Assembly (NCBI RefSeq): GCF_003855255.1
Contig: NZ_CP034072.1
Location: forward strand, 1,364,001 to 1,428,000
DNA: 64,000 nucleotides
Direction: 5' to 3'
Origin: Mycolicibacterium nivoides
GTDB lineage: Bacteria > Actinomycetota > Actinomycetes > Mycobacteriales > Mycobacteriaceae
Notes under the pieces: generated by a model
Told to the model about the DNA's origin: nothing
Databases searched by the model: none
The model's input: only the letters and a program-made list of their open reading frames with translations
Shown here: positions 56,199-64,000 of the stretch, one piece after another
How the letters are laid out: each line of letters opens with the position of its first letter
How positions within the stretch are numbered: position 1 is the first letter of the stretch
Translations under genes and position numbers: made by a program

Positions 56199-56975
56199 AT
56201 GAGCGGACCGCAGGGATCTGACCAGGGACAGCAGTGGCCCGGTCAGCAGCCTGAGCCCGCGGGGGAGCAGGCGCAGGGTGCCGAGGCATGGCAGCCGCCG
56301 ACCCCCGCTTCCGAGGACCCCAGCACTCACGCTCCGGCCTGGCAGCCGCCGGCATACACGCCGCAGCAGTACCCGTCGTACCAGCCGCCCACCCAGGGCG
56401 TCCAGCAGCCGGATTACTCGCAGCCGCAACAGCCGCAGTACCCCGGTCCCGAGCAGTACGGCCAGCAGGCCTACCCGCCGCCCGGCCAGCCGCCGCAGTA
56501 CGGGCAGGCGCCGGGCTACGGGCAGCAGCCCCAGTACGGTCAGCCGGGTCAGCCGCCGCAGTACGGTCAGCCCGGCCAGTACGGCGTTCCCGGCCAGTTC
56601 GGGCAGTACGGCGTTCCGGGTGCCGACGCGGGTTCCAAGCGTTCGCTGGCGACCATCGGTGTCATCGTCGGTGGCTTGGTGGCCCTGCTGCTGGCCATTC
56701 TCGCGGTGACCGCGTTCTGGCTGCCCGGATGGGCGGTGACGACCAAGCTCGACATCGACAAGGCCCAGAGCGGCGTCGAGCAGATTCTCACCGACAAGAC
56801 CAACGGCTACGGCGCCACCAAGGTCACCGGCGTCAAGTGCAACAACGGTGAGAACCCGACGGTCAAGAAGGATTCGACCTTCGACTGCGAGGTCACCATC
56901 GACGGCACCAAGCGCAAGGTGACAGTGACCTTCAAGGACGACAAGGGCACCTACGAGGTCGGTCGGCCCAAGTAG
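56199..56975 (+). CDS. DUF4333 membrane protein with Pro/Gln/Tyr-rich N-terminus (Rv2091c-like)
   Basis: A 258-residue protein. Residues 1-148 are low-complexity, Gln/Pro/Tyr/Gly-rich with many QYGQP-type repeats and probably disordered. One transmembrane helix follows (about 150-175, [23 protein letters not shown]), then an extracytoplasmic DUF4333 domain (about 180-258) with [18 protein letters not shown] and two cysteines (VKCNNG, FDCEVT). The domain fold resembles small antigen-like proteins. A tail-to-tail hairpin terminator lies beyond its stop. Function unknown. Confidence 0.88.
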   Translation: MSGPQGSDQGQQWPGQQPEPAGEQAQGAEAWQPPTPASEDPSTHAPAWQPPAYTPQQYPSYQPPTQGVQQPDYSQPQQPQYPGPEQYGQQAYPPPGQPPQYGQAPGYGQQPQYGQPGQPPQYGQPGQYGVPGQFGQYGVPGADAGSKRSLATIGVIVGGLVALLLAILAVTAFWLPGWAVTTKLDIDKAQSGVEQILTDKTNGYGATKVTGVKCNNGENPTVKKDSTFDCEVTIDGTKRKVTVTFKDDKGTYEVGRPK

Positions 56976-56993
56976 GCCCTACCAGCTGCCGCT

Positions 56994-57043
56994 TTCTACA
57001 ACAGGGCCGTCTGCGCTACCGCGCAGGCGGCCCTGTTGTAGAA
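56994..57043. terminator. Long bidirectional hairpin between convergent genes
   Basis: Outer arms of 16 bp (ttctacaacagggccg and its complement) surround one mismatch and an inner ctgcgc-tacc-gcgcag. It begins 18 bases after the DUF4333 stop and ends 19 bases before the stop of the minus-strand exonuclease, so it can terminate both. Confidence 0.75.
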
Positions 57044-57062
57044 CGTGCGGATTGAGGTGTGC

Positions 57063-58052
57063 TCAGCCGGGCAGCCGGTCGAGCGCCGACTGCAACCGAC
57101 TGATCGACGAGGTCACCCCGTACGCCGCGGCGAGTTCGGCGACCCGGGCCGGGTCGCCGGCGGCCAGCGGCAGATCGTCGGTCGCAGCAGACAACGTCAC
57201 CGGGGCATCCGTGGCCACCCGGACCACCGGTTCAGCCGCGGCCATGTAGTCGGCGGCGGCCAGTAGCTTGGCCCGATGTGCTTTGGTCAGTGAGGATTTC
57301 GGGTCCTCGGCGGCCGCCTGGATACCCCGCAGCGAGCCGTGCCTGGCCAGCAGCGTCGCGGCCGTCTTCTCGCCGATCCCGGCGACGCCGGGAAGCCCGT
57401 CGGACGGGTCACCGCGCAGCAGGGCCAGCTCCGCGTACGCCGGTCCGGCCCGGTCGATGGGCACCCCGTACTGCTCGGCGACTTCCTCCGGGCCGAACTT
57501 CGTGGCCTTGGCCAGTCCCCGTCCGATGTAGAGCACGCGGATGGTGGGAGAAGGCTCGTCACGCACGAGCTGAAGCAGGTCACGATCGCCGCTGACCACC
57601 ACGACCGGATCGTGCTGTTCGCGCGCAGCCAGTGTGCCGAGCACGTCGTCGGCTTCGAACCCGGGTGCCCCGGCCGTCGCGATGCCGAATGCGTCCAGCA
57701 GCTCCATGATCATGTCGACCTGCGGTGTGAGGTCGTCGGGAACTTCTTCGACGTACCGGGGGGCCGCGGGAGCCGCTCCGGCGGCGACATCCGGCAGAGC
57801 TTGGGGTTGTTCCACCCGGTGCGCCTTGTACGACGGCACCAGGTCGACCCGCCACTGCGGCCGCCAGTCATCGTCGCGGCACACCACCAGCCGGCGTGGC
57901 CGCTCCCGGGTGACCAGCGTGGCGACCGAGTCCAGGAACCCGCGCACCGCGTTCACCGGCCGGCCGTCGGGTGCCTTGATCGACGACGGCACGCCGAAGT
58001 ACGACCGGAACCACATACTGGCGCCGTCGAGCAGCAGAACGGGATCGCTCAT
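57063..58052 (-). CDS. 5'-3' exonuclease (DNA polymerase I N-terminal-domain-like, Rv2090-like)
   Basis: A 329-residue stand-alone FEN-type 5'-3' exonuclease. The catalytic acids are seen in [11 protein letters not shown] (near residue 123) and [12 protein letters not shown] (near 143), followed by the helix-three-turn-helix [23 protein letters not shown] (near 225). ATG 58052 is the family start ([16 protein letters not shown]), while the open frame upstream lies over the thioesterase. It overlaps that gene by 4 bases. Probably processes flaps or RNA primers. Its relationship to DNA polymerase I in the same cell is unknown. Confidence 0.92.
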   Translation of the reverse strand: MSDPVLLLDGASMWFRSYFGVPSSIKAPDGRPVNAVRGFLDSVATLVTRERPRRLVVCRDDDWRPQWRVDLVPSYKAHRVEQPQALPDVAAGAAPAAPRYVEEVPDDLTPQVDMIMELLDAFGIATAGAPGFEADDVLGTLAAREQHDPVVVVSGDRDLLQLVRDEPSPTIRVLYIGRGLAKATKFGPEEVAEQYGVPIDRAGPAYAELALLRGDPSDGLPGVAGIGEKTAATLLARHGSLRGIQAAAEDPKSSLTKAHRAKLLAAADYMAAAEPVVRVATDAPVTLSAATDDLPLAAGDPARVAELAAAYGVTSSISRLQSALDRLPG

Positions 58053-58909
58053 CGGGTTTCCTCCATCCGTCCGAACACATAGGAGGAAGCCGTGACGGCT
58101 TTGCCGCCGGCGCCCTCGTCGTACAGGGTGGCCCGCACCGCGATGGTGCCCCCCGCCCCGGGCAGCACCCGGGTGTCCACCCGGAACGGGCCGGTCTTGC
58201 CGCGCGCCAGGAACATCACGTGCGACGAAAGGCCTTGCAGCGTATCGGTTTCTGCGGCGCGGGCAGCGGCGTCCGCCGCGGCCGTCTCCAGGATCACGAA
58301 CTGCGGGCCGATGTGCAGCGCGGCGTCCGGTGAGGCCACCTCGACCGCCAGCTCGGGCAGAGACCAATGTCCGCTGGACCGCTTGTGGCCGCCGAACACC
58401 TGCCAAAGCGGCGGCAGGCCCGGACCGTCGACGACGTCGATCGGCTCCACCGGCATCTTCTCCAGGCCCTCCGGCGGCGTGCCGATCGAGATGCCCTGCC
58501 CCTCGGTGAGCGCGATGACCCGGTCCGGGTTGTCGGCGTCGACGATCACCGACCGGCTGTACGCCAGTTGCCTGCCCTGCTTGAGTACCTCGGTGTCCAC
58601 CCGGATGCGGGCCACATCAACGGCCGGGTCCAGGACCTGGCAGGAGTGGATCACGGGGTTGGGTACGGCTTCCAGATCGCTCACGCCACCGCTGTCCGGC
58701 GAGGAGATGCCCAGCACTGCAAGCAGTAATCCGCCCGCCGGGTTTCGCATGTCGCGTCGCAGCGTCACCGTGTCGTCGGCCGGGCCCAGGTCCATCGAGG
58801 AGTACGAGCGCCCGAGGTAGCGGTAACTCAGCAGGCCGCCCCAGCGCCGGCGCAGCTCAGCGGCGTACGCCTCGGGATCGTCGGTGAGATCGCGGATATC
58901 ACGCAACAT
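58049..58909 (-). CDS. Hotdog-fold thioesterase-like protein
   Basis: A 286-residue protein of two halves with no signal peptide, best matched by the TesB/4HBT-type hotdog fold. [25 protein letters not shown] resembles the first hotdog helix region, and [24 protein letters not shown] and [24 protein letters not shown] are the matching beta segments of the two halves. Substrate unknown. It starts at ATG 58909, 22 bases from the divergent VOC gene, and overlaps the exonuclease stop by 4 bases. Confidence 0.75.
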   Translation of the reverse strand: MLRDIRDLTDDPEAYAAELRRRWGGLLSYRYLGRSYSSMDLGPADDTVTLRRDMRNPAGGLLLAVLGISSPDSGGVSDLEAVPNPVIHSCQVLDPAVDVARIRVDTEVLKQGRQLAYSRSVIVDADNPDRVIALTEGQGISIGTPPEGLEKMPVEPIDVVDGPGLPPLWQVFGGHKRSSGHWSLPELAVEVASPDAALHIGPQFVILETAAADAAARAAETDTLQGLSSHVMFLARGKTGPFRVDTRVLPGAGGTIAVRATLYDEGAGGKAVTASSYVFGRMEETR

Positions 58910-58931
58910 TCCAGCGACAGTAGCGTGAGGT

Positions 58932-59327
58932 ATGACCTTCACCGTCAACCGTATTGACCATGTCGTGGTGAACTGCCGGGACAGCGACGCCACCGTCGCG
59001 TTTTATGTGCGGGTGCTGGGCATGCGCAGGGAAGTCTTCGGTGCCGGCCGGATCGCGCTGGTGTTCGGCGATCAGAAGCTCAACGTGCGGCCGACCGGTT
59101 CGGCCAACTGGGTGACCGGCGCCGTCGATGCACCAGGTTCACTGGATCTGTGCTTCATCGCAGACGTCGAACCGGAGGCCGTCGGTGAGCACCTGAGAGC
59201 GTGTGGCGTAGAGATCACCGAGGGCCCGGTTCCCAAGACCGGCGCATTGGGCCCGATGACCTCACACTATTGCCGCGACCCCGACGGCAACCTGATCGAG
59301 ATCGCCAGTTATCTACCGCACCACTAG
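58932..59327 (+). CDS. VOC-family (glyoxalase-like) protein
   Basis: A 131-residue protein with the two beta-alpha-beta-beta-beta modules of vicinal-oxygen-chelate enzymes. Candidate metal ligands are H10 (VNRIDHVVVNC) and the late glutamate in DPDGNLIEIASYL, with a histidine in MTSHYCRDP between them. Members include glyoxalase I, dioxygenases and resistance proteins, and the substrate is unknown. It precedes pepE by 10 bases and may be co-transcribed. Confidence 0.85.
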   Translation: MTFTVNRIDHVVVNCRDSDATVAFYVRVLGMRREVFGAGRIALVFGDQKLNVRPTGSANWVTGAVDAPGSLDLCFIADVEPEAVGEHLRACGVEITEGPVPKTGALGPMTSHYCRDPDGNLIEIASYLPHH

Positions 59328-59337
59328 CCTCGATGCC

Positions 59338-60465
59338 ATGACGGTCAGCCGATTCAGCACCGATGTGTACGCCCACCGCCTTTCCGCGGCAGCATCAGCC
59401 GCAGCAGAAGCCGGCCTGGCCGGACTGGTCATCACCCCCGGCTATGACCTGCGGTACCTGGTCGGCTCACGTGCGCAGACCTTCGAACGGCTCACCGCGC
59501 TGGTGCTGCCCGCCACCGGGGACCCGACCATCGTTGTGCCGCGCCTGGAGCTGGCCGCGCTGCGCGAGTCGGCGGTCACCGAACTCGGTGTGGCGGTGCG
59601 TGATTGGGTGGACGGCCAGAACCCGTACCAGATGGTGTCCGACGCACTCGGCGGGCCGGGCAGTGCCGTGGCGGTCACGGATTCCATGCCCGCACTGCAT
59701 CTGCTGCCGCTCGCCGACCTGCTCGGGGTGGTTCCGGTACTGGCCACCGATGTACTCCGGCGACTGCGGATGATCAAGGACCCCGCCGAGATCGACGCGC
59801 TGCGCAAGGCCGGCGCGGCGATCGACCGGGTGCACGCCCGGGTGCCGGAGTTTCTGGTGCCCGGCCGTACCGAAGCCGACGTGGCCGCTGACATTGCCGA
59901 AGCGATTGTCGCCGAAGGGCATTCAGAGGTGGCGTTCATCATCGTCGGATCCGGTCCCAACGGTGCCGACCCGCACCATGAATGCTCGGAGCGTGAGCTG
60001 AGCGCGGGCGACATCGTCGTCGTCGACATCGGCGGGCCGTATGAGCCCGGCTACAACTCCGACTCGACCCGCACCTACAGCATCGGCGAGCCGGATCCCG
60101 AGGTGGCACGTCGCTACGCGGTGCTGCAGCGTGCCCAGCAGGCGGCCGTCGCGGCCGTGCGCCCAGGCGTGACCGCCGAACAGATCGACGCGGCGGCCCG
60201 CGACGTGCTGGCGGCCGAAGGATTGGCCGAGGCATTCGTGCACCGCACCGGGCACGGCATCGGGTTGTCGGTGCACGAGGAGCCCTACATCGTGGAGGGC
60301 AACGACCTGCCGCTGGAGCCCGGGATGGCATTCAGTGTGGAGCCCGGCGTGTATTTCCCGGGGCAGTGGGGTGCACGCATCGAGGACATCGTCGTGGTCA
60401 CCGAGGATGGTGCGTTGTCGGTGAACAACCAGCCGCACGACCTCGTCGTGGTGCCGGTGAACTAG
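59338..60465 (+). CDS. pepE: M24-family Xaa-Pro dipeptidase
   Basis: A 375-residue metallopeptidase that cleaves dipeptides with C-terminal proline. The creatinase-like N-terminal domain is followed by the pita-bread domain. Metal ligands are visible: the two aspartates in VVVDIGGPYEPGYNSDSTRTY (in two parts, near residues 226-240), the histidine in FVHRTGHGIGLSVHEEPY, and glutamates in FSVEPGVYFPG and GARIEDIVVV. The match in size and order to M. tuberculosis PepE (Rv2089c) is good. Its stop overlaps the convergent orphan gene, sharing the palindromic CTAG. Confidence 0.94.
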   Translation: MTVSRFSTDVYAHRLSAAASAAAEAGLAGLVITPGYDLRYLVGSRAQTFERLTALVLPATGDPTIVVPRLELAALRESAVTELGVAVRDWVDGQNPYQMVSDALGGPGSAVAVTDSMPALHLLPLADLLGVVPVLATDVLRRLRMIKDPAEIDALRKAGAAIDRVHARVPEFLVPGRTEADVAADIAEAIVAEGHSEVAFIIVGSGPNGADPHHECSERELSAGDIVVVDIGGPYEPGYNSDSTRTYSIGEPDPEVARRYAVLQRAQQAAVAAVRPGVTAEQIDAAARDVLAAEGLAEAFVHRTGHGIGLSVHEEPYIVEGNDLPLEPGMAFSVEPGVYFPGQWGARIEDIVVVTEDGALSVNNQPHDLVVVPVN

Positions 60466-61274
60466 GTGCGGTCGATCCAAAAATCCTGGTACAGGAAGTT
60501 GATTTCATGCCAAAAGGCTTGAGCCCTTTCGGAGAATATGTGACCGACGTGACTGAGGCGCGAAGCTCTATCTAATGCGGTGATCACCCATTGGGTCGAT
60601 CGCATCAGTAGCATCCACAGGTCGCGCTCTGGTGGACGCGAGTACAAACCGTCACACACGAGAACATTCGCGTGGGTGTACTTCGAGAGATGCTCGTATG
60701 CTGAGTGCCCGTTGAGCGGGTCCATCTGCCCAATTATGTTGGCATTGTTGAATTTCTTTGGGCTGGACGATATTCGTTTGCGCAAGTTCGAGTCGATCTC
60801 ATCCAGGTGGGACAGCACCTCTTTGAGGAGTGCTGGTCCAGCTGGGCGTCCCGCGCCGGATTTGACCAGTGAATCCCGCAGAGTGTTGCAGCACTTGAGA
60901 TAGCGCACTTCGGACTCTTCTGCTGAATCGCAGAGATACCAAACTAGCGCCGAATACTCGGCGAGCGAGCGAGCGAGGACGCCGATGCTGAGTTGACTGG
61001 AATTCTCTGATCGGCTGGCATCGCAGAGTGAGACAACCAAGCTTGCTGTCGCGGTGAGTATGTGATTGGGCACGCGTAGCACATACGGGTATATGTCGGG
61101 GTCATTGAGAACGTAGTCATCCGCTTCTGCGGGAAAGCCCCACAGATTGTGTAGCGAATAATAACCAGCAGCCTCTGAGACGTACTCGCAGACTAGCGCT
61201 GCGGCATTTAATGGCGAACCGTAAAAGCCGCGTCCATCCCGGATAATCTCTGCATGCGAGACATCGCGCGTCAT
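60462..61274 (-). CDS. Orphan low-GC gene, unknown function (possible HEPN/DUF5677-like)
   Basis: A 270-residue soluble all-alpha-looking protein I cannot assign. A helical region with YAH/H residues (YEHLSKYTHANVLV near residue 195) is reminiscent of the DUF5677/HEPN-like families, but this is a weak guess. Two 60-base lines I counted in it are 26/60 and 32/60 G+C, against 43/60 in pepE, and it uses codons such as AAA, TTG and AGT that neighbours avoid. This points to recent horizontal acquisition. It sits between the conserved pepE and biliverdin-reductase-like genes. Confidence 0.7.
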   Translation of the reverse strand: MTRDVSHAEIIRDGRGFYGSPLNAAALVCEYVSEAAGYYSLHNLWGFPAEADDYVLNDPDIYPYVLRVPNHILTATASLVVSLCDASRSENSSQLSIGVLARSLAEYSALVWYLCDSAEESEVRYLKCCNTLRDSLVKSGAGRPAGPALLKEVLSHLDEIDSNLRKRISSSPKKFNNANIIGQMDPLNGHSAYEHLSKYTHANVLVCDGLYSRPPERDLWMLLMRSTQWVITALDRASRLSHVGHIFSERAQAFWHEINFLYQDFWIDRT

Positions 61275-61339
61275 CGTCGACTTCCCCCAGAGATGGCGAT
61301 GTGAACCCGTCTGGCGGGTTGCTCAGTGTGGTGGGCGGC

Positions 61340-61765
61340 TCACCCTTCGCTGCGGTCCAGCAGCTCCGAGGAGCCCAGCACGCGCTCGATCCGTACCTCG
61401 ATCACCACGCGGCGGGGGTTCACCCGCGGCGTGCGGTAGCGCTGGGCGTAACGCAGCTCGGCATCGCGGACCGCGTCGGCCTCGCTGCTCACCGTGGACT
61501 TGCCCTCCAACGACAGCCAGCGGGCACCGTCGACCTGGCTCAGCACCGCGATGCCGCGCTCGTGGGCGTTCACCGCCTTCTGCGAGCCGCCGTTGGTGAT
61601 GACCCGCGCGATGTGCGTCTTGGGATCGAAGGTGAAACCGACCGCGACCACGTGCGGGGAATTGTCCGAGCGCAGAGTGGTGAGCATCGCCAGGTGGCGT
61701 TCGGTGAGAAACGCCAGTGCTTCGCTGGTGAGCTTGGTGGTTGCCTTGCCACGAGATGTAGCCAT
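61340..61765 (-). CDS. F420-dependent biliverdin reductase-like split-barrel protein (Rv2074-like)
   Basis: A 141-residue flavin/deazaflavin-binding split-barrel protein, pyridoxamine-5'-phosphate-oxidase-like fold. Landmarks are [61 protein letters not shown], and [20 protein letters not shown]. These closely match, from memory, M. tuberculosis Rv2074, shown biochemically to reduce biliverdin with F420H2. ATG 61765 is chosen, and the longer frame to 62080 is antisense to the SDR. It is divergent from that SDR with 35 bases between starts. Confidence 0.9.
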   Translation of the reverse strand: MATSRGKATTKLTSEALAFLTERHLAMLTTLRSDNSPHVVAVGFTFDPKTHIARVITNGGSQKAVNAHERGIAVLSQVDGARWLSLEGKSTVSSEADAVRDAELRYAQRYRTPRVNPRRVVIEVRIERVLGSSELLDRSEG

Positions 61766-61800
61766 CGGGGTCCACGCTAGCGCAGGACATAATCGCTGCC

Positions 61801-62559
61801 ATGGATGACACGGCTGGCACGGATCCACGTGTCGTGGTGATTTTTGGGGGCCGCAGCGAGATCGGCGTCGAACTCGCGGTCCGGCTCGCGGCGGGCGCGG
61901 TCGTCGTGCTGGCCGCACGCCGTGCCGATCAACTCGACGAGCAGGTCGCGGCCGTGCAGGCCGCCGGTGCCGCCGCGGTGCACACCCTTGAGTTCGATGC
62001 CGACGACGTCGCGGGCCACACCCGCGTGGTCGAGGCGATCGAAACCGGTCACGGACCGATCGACACGGCGGTGCTGGCATTCGGCGTGCTGGGGGATCAG
62101 GACCGGGCCGAGGCCGACCCGGCCCACGCCGTGGCCGTCGTGCACACCGACTATGTGGCCCAGGTCAGCCTGCTGACGGTGCTGGCGCAGCGCATGCGTG
62201 CCGCCGACCGGGGCCGGCTGGTGGTGTTCTCCTCGATCGCCGGAGCGCGGGCCCGCCGCGCCAACTACGTTTACGGTTCGGCCAAGGCCGGCCTCGACTC
62301 GTTCGCCAGCGGCCTGACCGACGCCCTGCACGGCACCGGCGTGCAACTGCTGATCGTGCGGCCCGGATTCGTGATCGGCCGGATGACCGATGGCATGGAA
62401 CCTGCGCCGTTCTCCAGCACGCCGGCCCAGGTGGCCGACGCCACGGCCAAGGCGCTGGCCCGGGGCAAGCGTGCCGTGTGGGTGCCGTGGGTGATCCGGC
62501 CGATGATCTTCGTGACGCGGTTCGTGCCGCGGCCGATCTGGCGGAAGATGCCCCGGTGA
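61801..62559 (+). CDS. Short-chain dehydrogenase, DprE2-like (Rv2073c-like)
   Basis: A 252-residue SDR with NAD(P) motif [15 protein letters not shown] (near residue 15), catalytic Ser in [13 protein letters not shown], and Tyr-x3-Lys in VYGSAKAGL near residue 158. The C-terminal [20 protein letters not shown] is hydrophobic, typical of the DprE2 group (decaprenyl-phosphoribose 2-reductase, arabinan precursor pathway) and of Rv2073c. Substrate unproven here. Its stop overlaps the cobL start by one base, so the two are likely co-transcribed. Confidence 0.88.
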   Translation: MDDTAGTDPRVVVIFGGRSEIGVELAVRLAAGAVVVLAARRADQLDEQVAAVQAAGAAAVHTLEFDADDVAGHTRVVEAIETGHGPIDTAVLAFGVLGDQDRAEADPAHAVAVVHTDYVAQVSLLTVLAQRMRAADRGRLVVFSSIAGARARRANYVYGSAKAGLDSFASGLTDALHGTGVQLLIVRPGFVIGRMTDGMEPAPFSSTPAQVADATAKALARGKRAVWVPWVIRPMIFVTRFVPRPIWRKMPR

Positions 62560-63767
62560 TGAGCGCTTGCGCGAAGAACGGACCGCCAGTGACGGGGACG
62601 ATCACCGTGGTCGGCATCGGGGCCGACGGGATGGCGGGCTTGTCACGCACCTCGCGGGAGGAATTGGCGCGCGCGACCGTGGTCTACGGCTCGCCGCGGC
62701 AGCTGGACCTGCTCGACGACAGCGTGACCTCGGACCGTCGAGAATGGCCGTCGCCGATGCTGCCGGCCCTGCCGGCACTGTTCAGCGACGCCGATGTGCA
62801 CGTGGTGGCCAGCGGGGATCCGCTGCTGCACGGCATCGGCGCGACGCTGATCCGAGTGTTCGGCGCGCAGCGGGTGCGGGTGCTGCCCCATGTGTCGAGC
62901 GTGACGCTGGCGTGTTCGCGGATGGGCTGGACGGTGCCCGACACCGAGGTGATCAGCCTGGTCACCGCGGCGCCGCACACCGCGGTGCGCCGTGGCGGGC
63001 GGGCGATCGTGCTGTCCCGGGATGCGCAGACCCCGGCCACGCTGGCGCGCCTGTTGAACGAATCCGGCCGGGGCGACTCGGAATTGACCGTGCTGGAGCA
63101 GCTGGGCGGCCCGGGGGAGCGCCGCCACGACGGCACGGCCCGGGACTGGGCGACGTCCCCGGTCGACGTGGACGACCTCAACGTGGTGGCAGTGGCCTAC
63201 CTTCCGGACGAGCGCCGGGCCCAGGCGCTGCCCGACGAGGCGTTCGCCCACGATGGACAACTCACCAAGCAGTCCATCCGGGCCGTCACGCTGGCGGCAC
63301 TGGGGCCGCGCCCCGGGGAACTGCTGTGGGATGTCGGCTCGGGCTCGGGCAGTATCGCGATCGAATGGTCGCGCAGCGCACCCGGTTGCTCGGCGGTCGC
63401 ATTCGAACGTGACGAGCAGCGCCGCGATCGGATCTTGGGCAATGTCAAGGCTTTCGGAGTTCGGGTGGAGGTCCGCGGCGGTGCCCCCGAGTCGCTCGAC
63501 GGGGCGCCCGAACCCGCGGTGATCTTCGTCGGCGGCGGTGTCACCCAACCCGGGTTGCTGCAGGCCTGTTTCGACCGCTTGCCCTCCGGTGGGCGGCTGG
63601 TGGTCAACGCGGTCACGCTGGAATCTGAATCGGTTGTGGCGCAATGGTATTCGAAGGAAGGCGGCGAGGTGCGGCGTTATCAGCACTACCGGGGCGGCGC
63701 GGTCGGTGGCTTCACCGGTTGGCGGCCGGCGCTGCCGGTGACTCAGTGGGCGGTGGTCAAGCGATGA
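62559..63767 (+). CDS. cobL: Precorrin-6Y C5,15-methyltransferase (decarboxylating)
   Basis: Bifunctional aerobic cobalamin-pathway enzyme. The N-terminal CbiE-like methylase (about residues 1-210) has [12 protein letters not shown] and the [12 protein letters not shown] motif. The C-terminal CbiT-like domain (about 230-402) begins [16 protein letters not shown] and has the SAM motif [14 protein letters not shown]. It methylates C5 and C15 of precorrin-6Y and decarboxylates the acetate side chain. ATG 62559 is used, overlapping the SDR stop by 1 base. GTG 62589 is a shorter alternative. It overlaps cobM by 4 bases. Confidence 0.95.
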   Translation: MSACAKNGPPVTGTITVVGIGADGMAGLSRTSREELARATVVYGSPRQLDLLDDSVTSDRREWPSPMLPALPALFSDADVHVVASGDPLLHGIGATLIRVFGAQRVRVLPHVSSVTLACSRMGWTVPDTEVISLVTAAPHTAVRRGGRAIVLSRDAQTPATLARLLNESGRGDSELTVLEQLGGPGERRHDGTARDWATSPVDVDDLNVVAVAYLPDERRAQALPDEAFAHDGQLTKQSIRAVTLAALGPRPGELLWDVGSGSGSIAIEWSRSAPGCSAVAFERDEQRRDRILGNVKAFGVRVEVRGGAPESLDGAPEPAVIFVGGGVTQPGLLQACFDRLPSGGRLVVNAVTLESESVVAQWYSKEGGEVRRYQHYRGGAVGGFTGWRPALPVTQWAVVKR

Positions 63768-64000
63768 CGGTGTACTTCATCGGGGCCGGCCCGGGTGCCG
63801 CCGACCTCATCACGGTGCGCGGTGCGCGACTGCTCGGCAACTGCCCGGTGTGTCTGTACGCCGGGTCGATCATGCCCGACGACCTGTTGGCGTTGTGTCC
63901 GCCCGACGCCAGGGTCGTCGACACCGGGCCGCTGAATCTGGACCAGATCATCGACGAGTTGGTCGCCGCGGATCGGGCGGGTGTCGATGTGGCCCGGCTG
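63764..64000 (+). CDS. cobM: Precorrin-4 C11-methyltransferase, truncated by window edge
   Basis: Methylates precorrin-4 at C11 in the aerobic cobalamin pathway. Only the first 79 residues are in the window. The SAM-methylase start [22 protein letters not shown] and [16 protein letters not shown] are typical of CobM/CbiF. ATG 63764 overlaps the cobL stop. The rest of the gene lies beyond the window. Confidence 0.93.
   Translation, partial: MTVYFIGAGPGAADLITVRGARLLGNCPVCLYAGSIMPDDLLALCPPDARVVDTGPLNLDQIIDELVAADRAGVDVARL

Noticed and set aside
53890..56355. 821-codon minus-strand frame opposite helY
   Set aside because: Antisense to helicase motifs; low-complexity Arg/Gln/Pro composition and no start context. 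Same explanation as other shadow frames.

Overview
The window is high-GC actinobacterial chromosome from a mycobacterium, most likely a fast-growing Mycolicibacterium-type species. The evidence is a complete Pup-proteasome gene set (mpa, dop, pup, prcB, prcA, pafA, pafB, pafC), hisE-hisG, trmI, an LppK/MTB12-type secreted protein pair, tatA-tatC-helY, pepE and cobL-cobM. From memory, this order follows the M. tuberculosis Rv2124c (metH) to Rv2071c (cobM) backbone, interrupted by accessory blocks. An ectABCD operon is a trait of environmental mycobacteria. GTG and TTG starts, 4-base ATGA gene overlaps and minus-strand shadow frames are common throughout.

Layout. 1-8.1 kb: 3' part of metH, an NmrA-like reductase, a HAD hydrolase, a sugar-porter MFS protein, and hisE-hisG. 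8.1-12.5 kb: a DUF4126 membrane protein, an FAD disulfide-reductase-like enzyme, a flavodoxin-SRPBCC-ArsR group, a DUF3297 protein and a small secreted protein. 12.4-19.5 kb: recB-like nuclease-thioesterase-DinB operon, trmI, DUF503, two MTB12-like secreted proteins, mpa and an adenosine-specific-kinase family protein. 19.5-25.8 kb is an accessory block: two paralogous multi-pass membrane proteins flank DUF418/TetR and LysR/EamA divergent pairs and a decayed solute-binding-protein gene. 25.8-29.5 kb: an AT-rich leader and ectABCD. 29.5-32.9 kb: dop-pup-prcB-prcA. 32.9-47.9 kb is a second accessory block: DUF2071, an SDR/TetR pair with a repeated operator, a baeRF-type protein, a TetR-controlled aguB-aguA agmatine pathway, a short NAD-glutamate dehydrogenase, a DUF559 nuclease-fold gene bracketed by two near-identical palindromes, an amino-acid permease, a universal stress protein and a PucR regulator. 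48-57 kb: pafA, a lipoprotein, pafB-pafC-tatA-tatC-helY and a DUF4333 membrane protein. 57-64 kb: a 5'-3' exonuclease, a thioesterase, a VOC protein, pepE, a low-GC foreign-looking gene, a biliverdin-reductase-like flavin/deazaflavin protein, a DprE2-like SDR, cobL and partial cobM.

How the genes work together. Dop deamidates Pup (the encoded C-terminus is GGQ), PafA ligates it to substrates, Mpa unfolds them and PrcBA degrades them. PafB/PafC are WYL regulators linked to the DNA-damage response. AguA and AguB convert agmatine to putrescine. With the neighbouring glutamate dehydrogenase and permease they suggest an amine/amino-acid nitrogen region. The ectoine operon makes ectoine and 5-hydroxyectoine for osmoprotection.

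The most unusual structure is the 1-kb cassette at 41.65-42.64 kb: a winged-helix plus Vsr-like nuclease gene bracketed by two copies of a long palindrome. Other items worth a second look are the solute-binding-protein relic at 20.8-21.0 kb, the run-on EamA reading frame, a 26-bp tandem repeat carrying stop codons for both convergent genes, a GlnR-like box in the ectoine leader, and the low-GC orphan gene at 60.5-61.3 kb. No tRNA, rRNA, CRISPR array, transposase or integrase was recognised.
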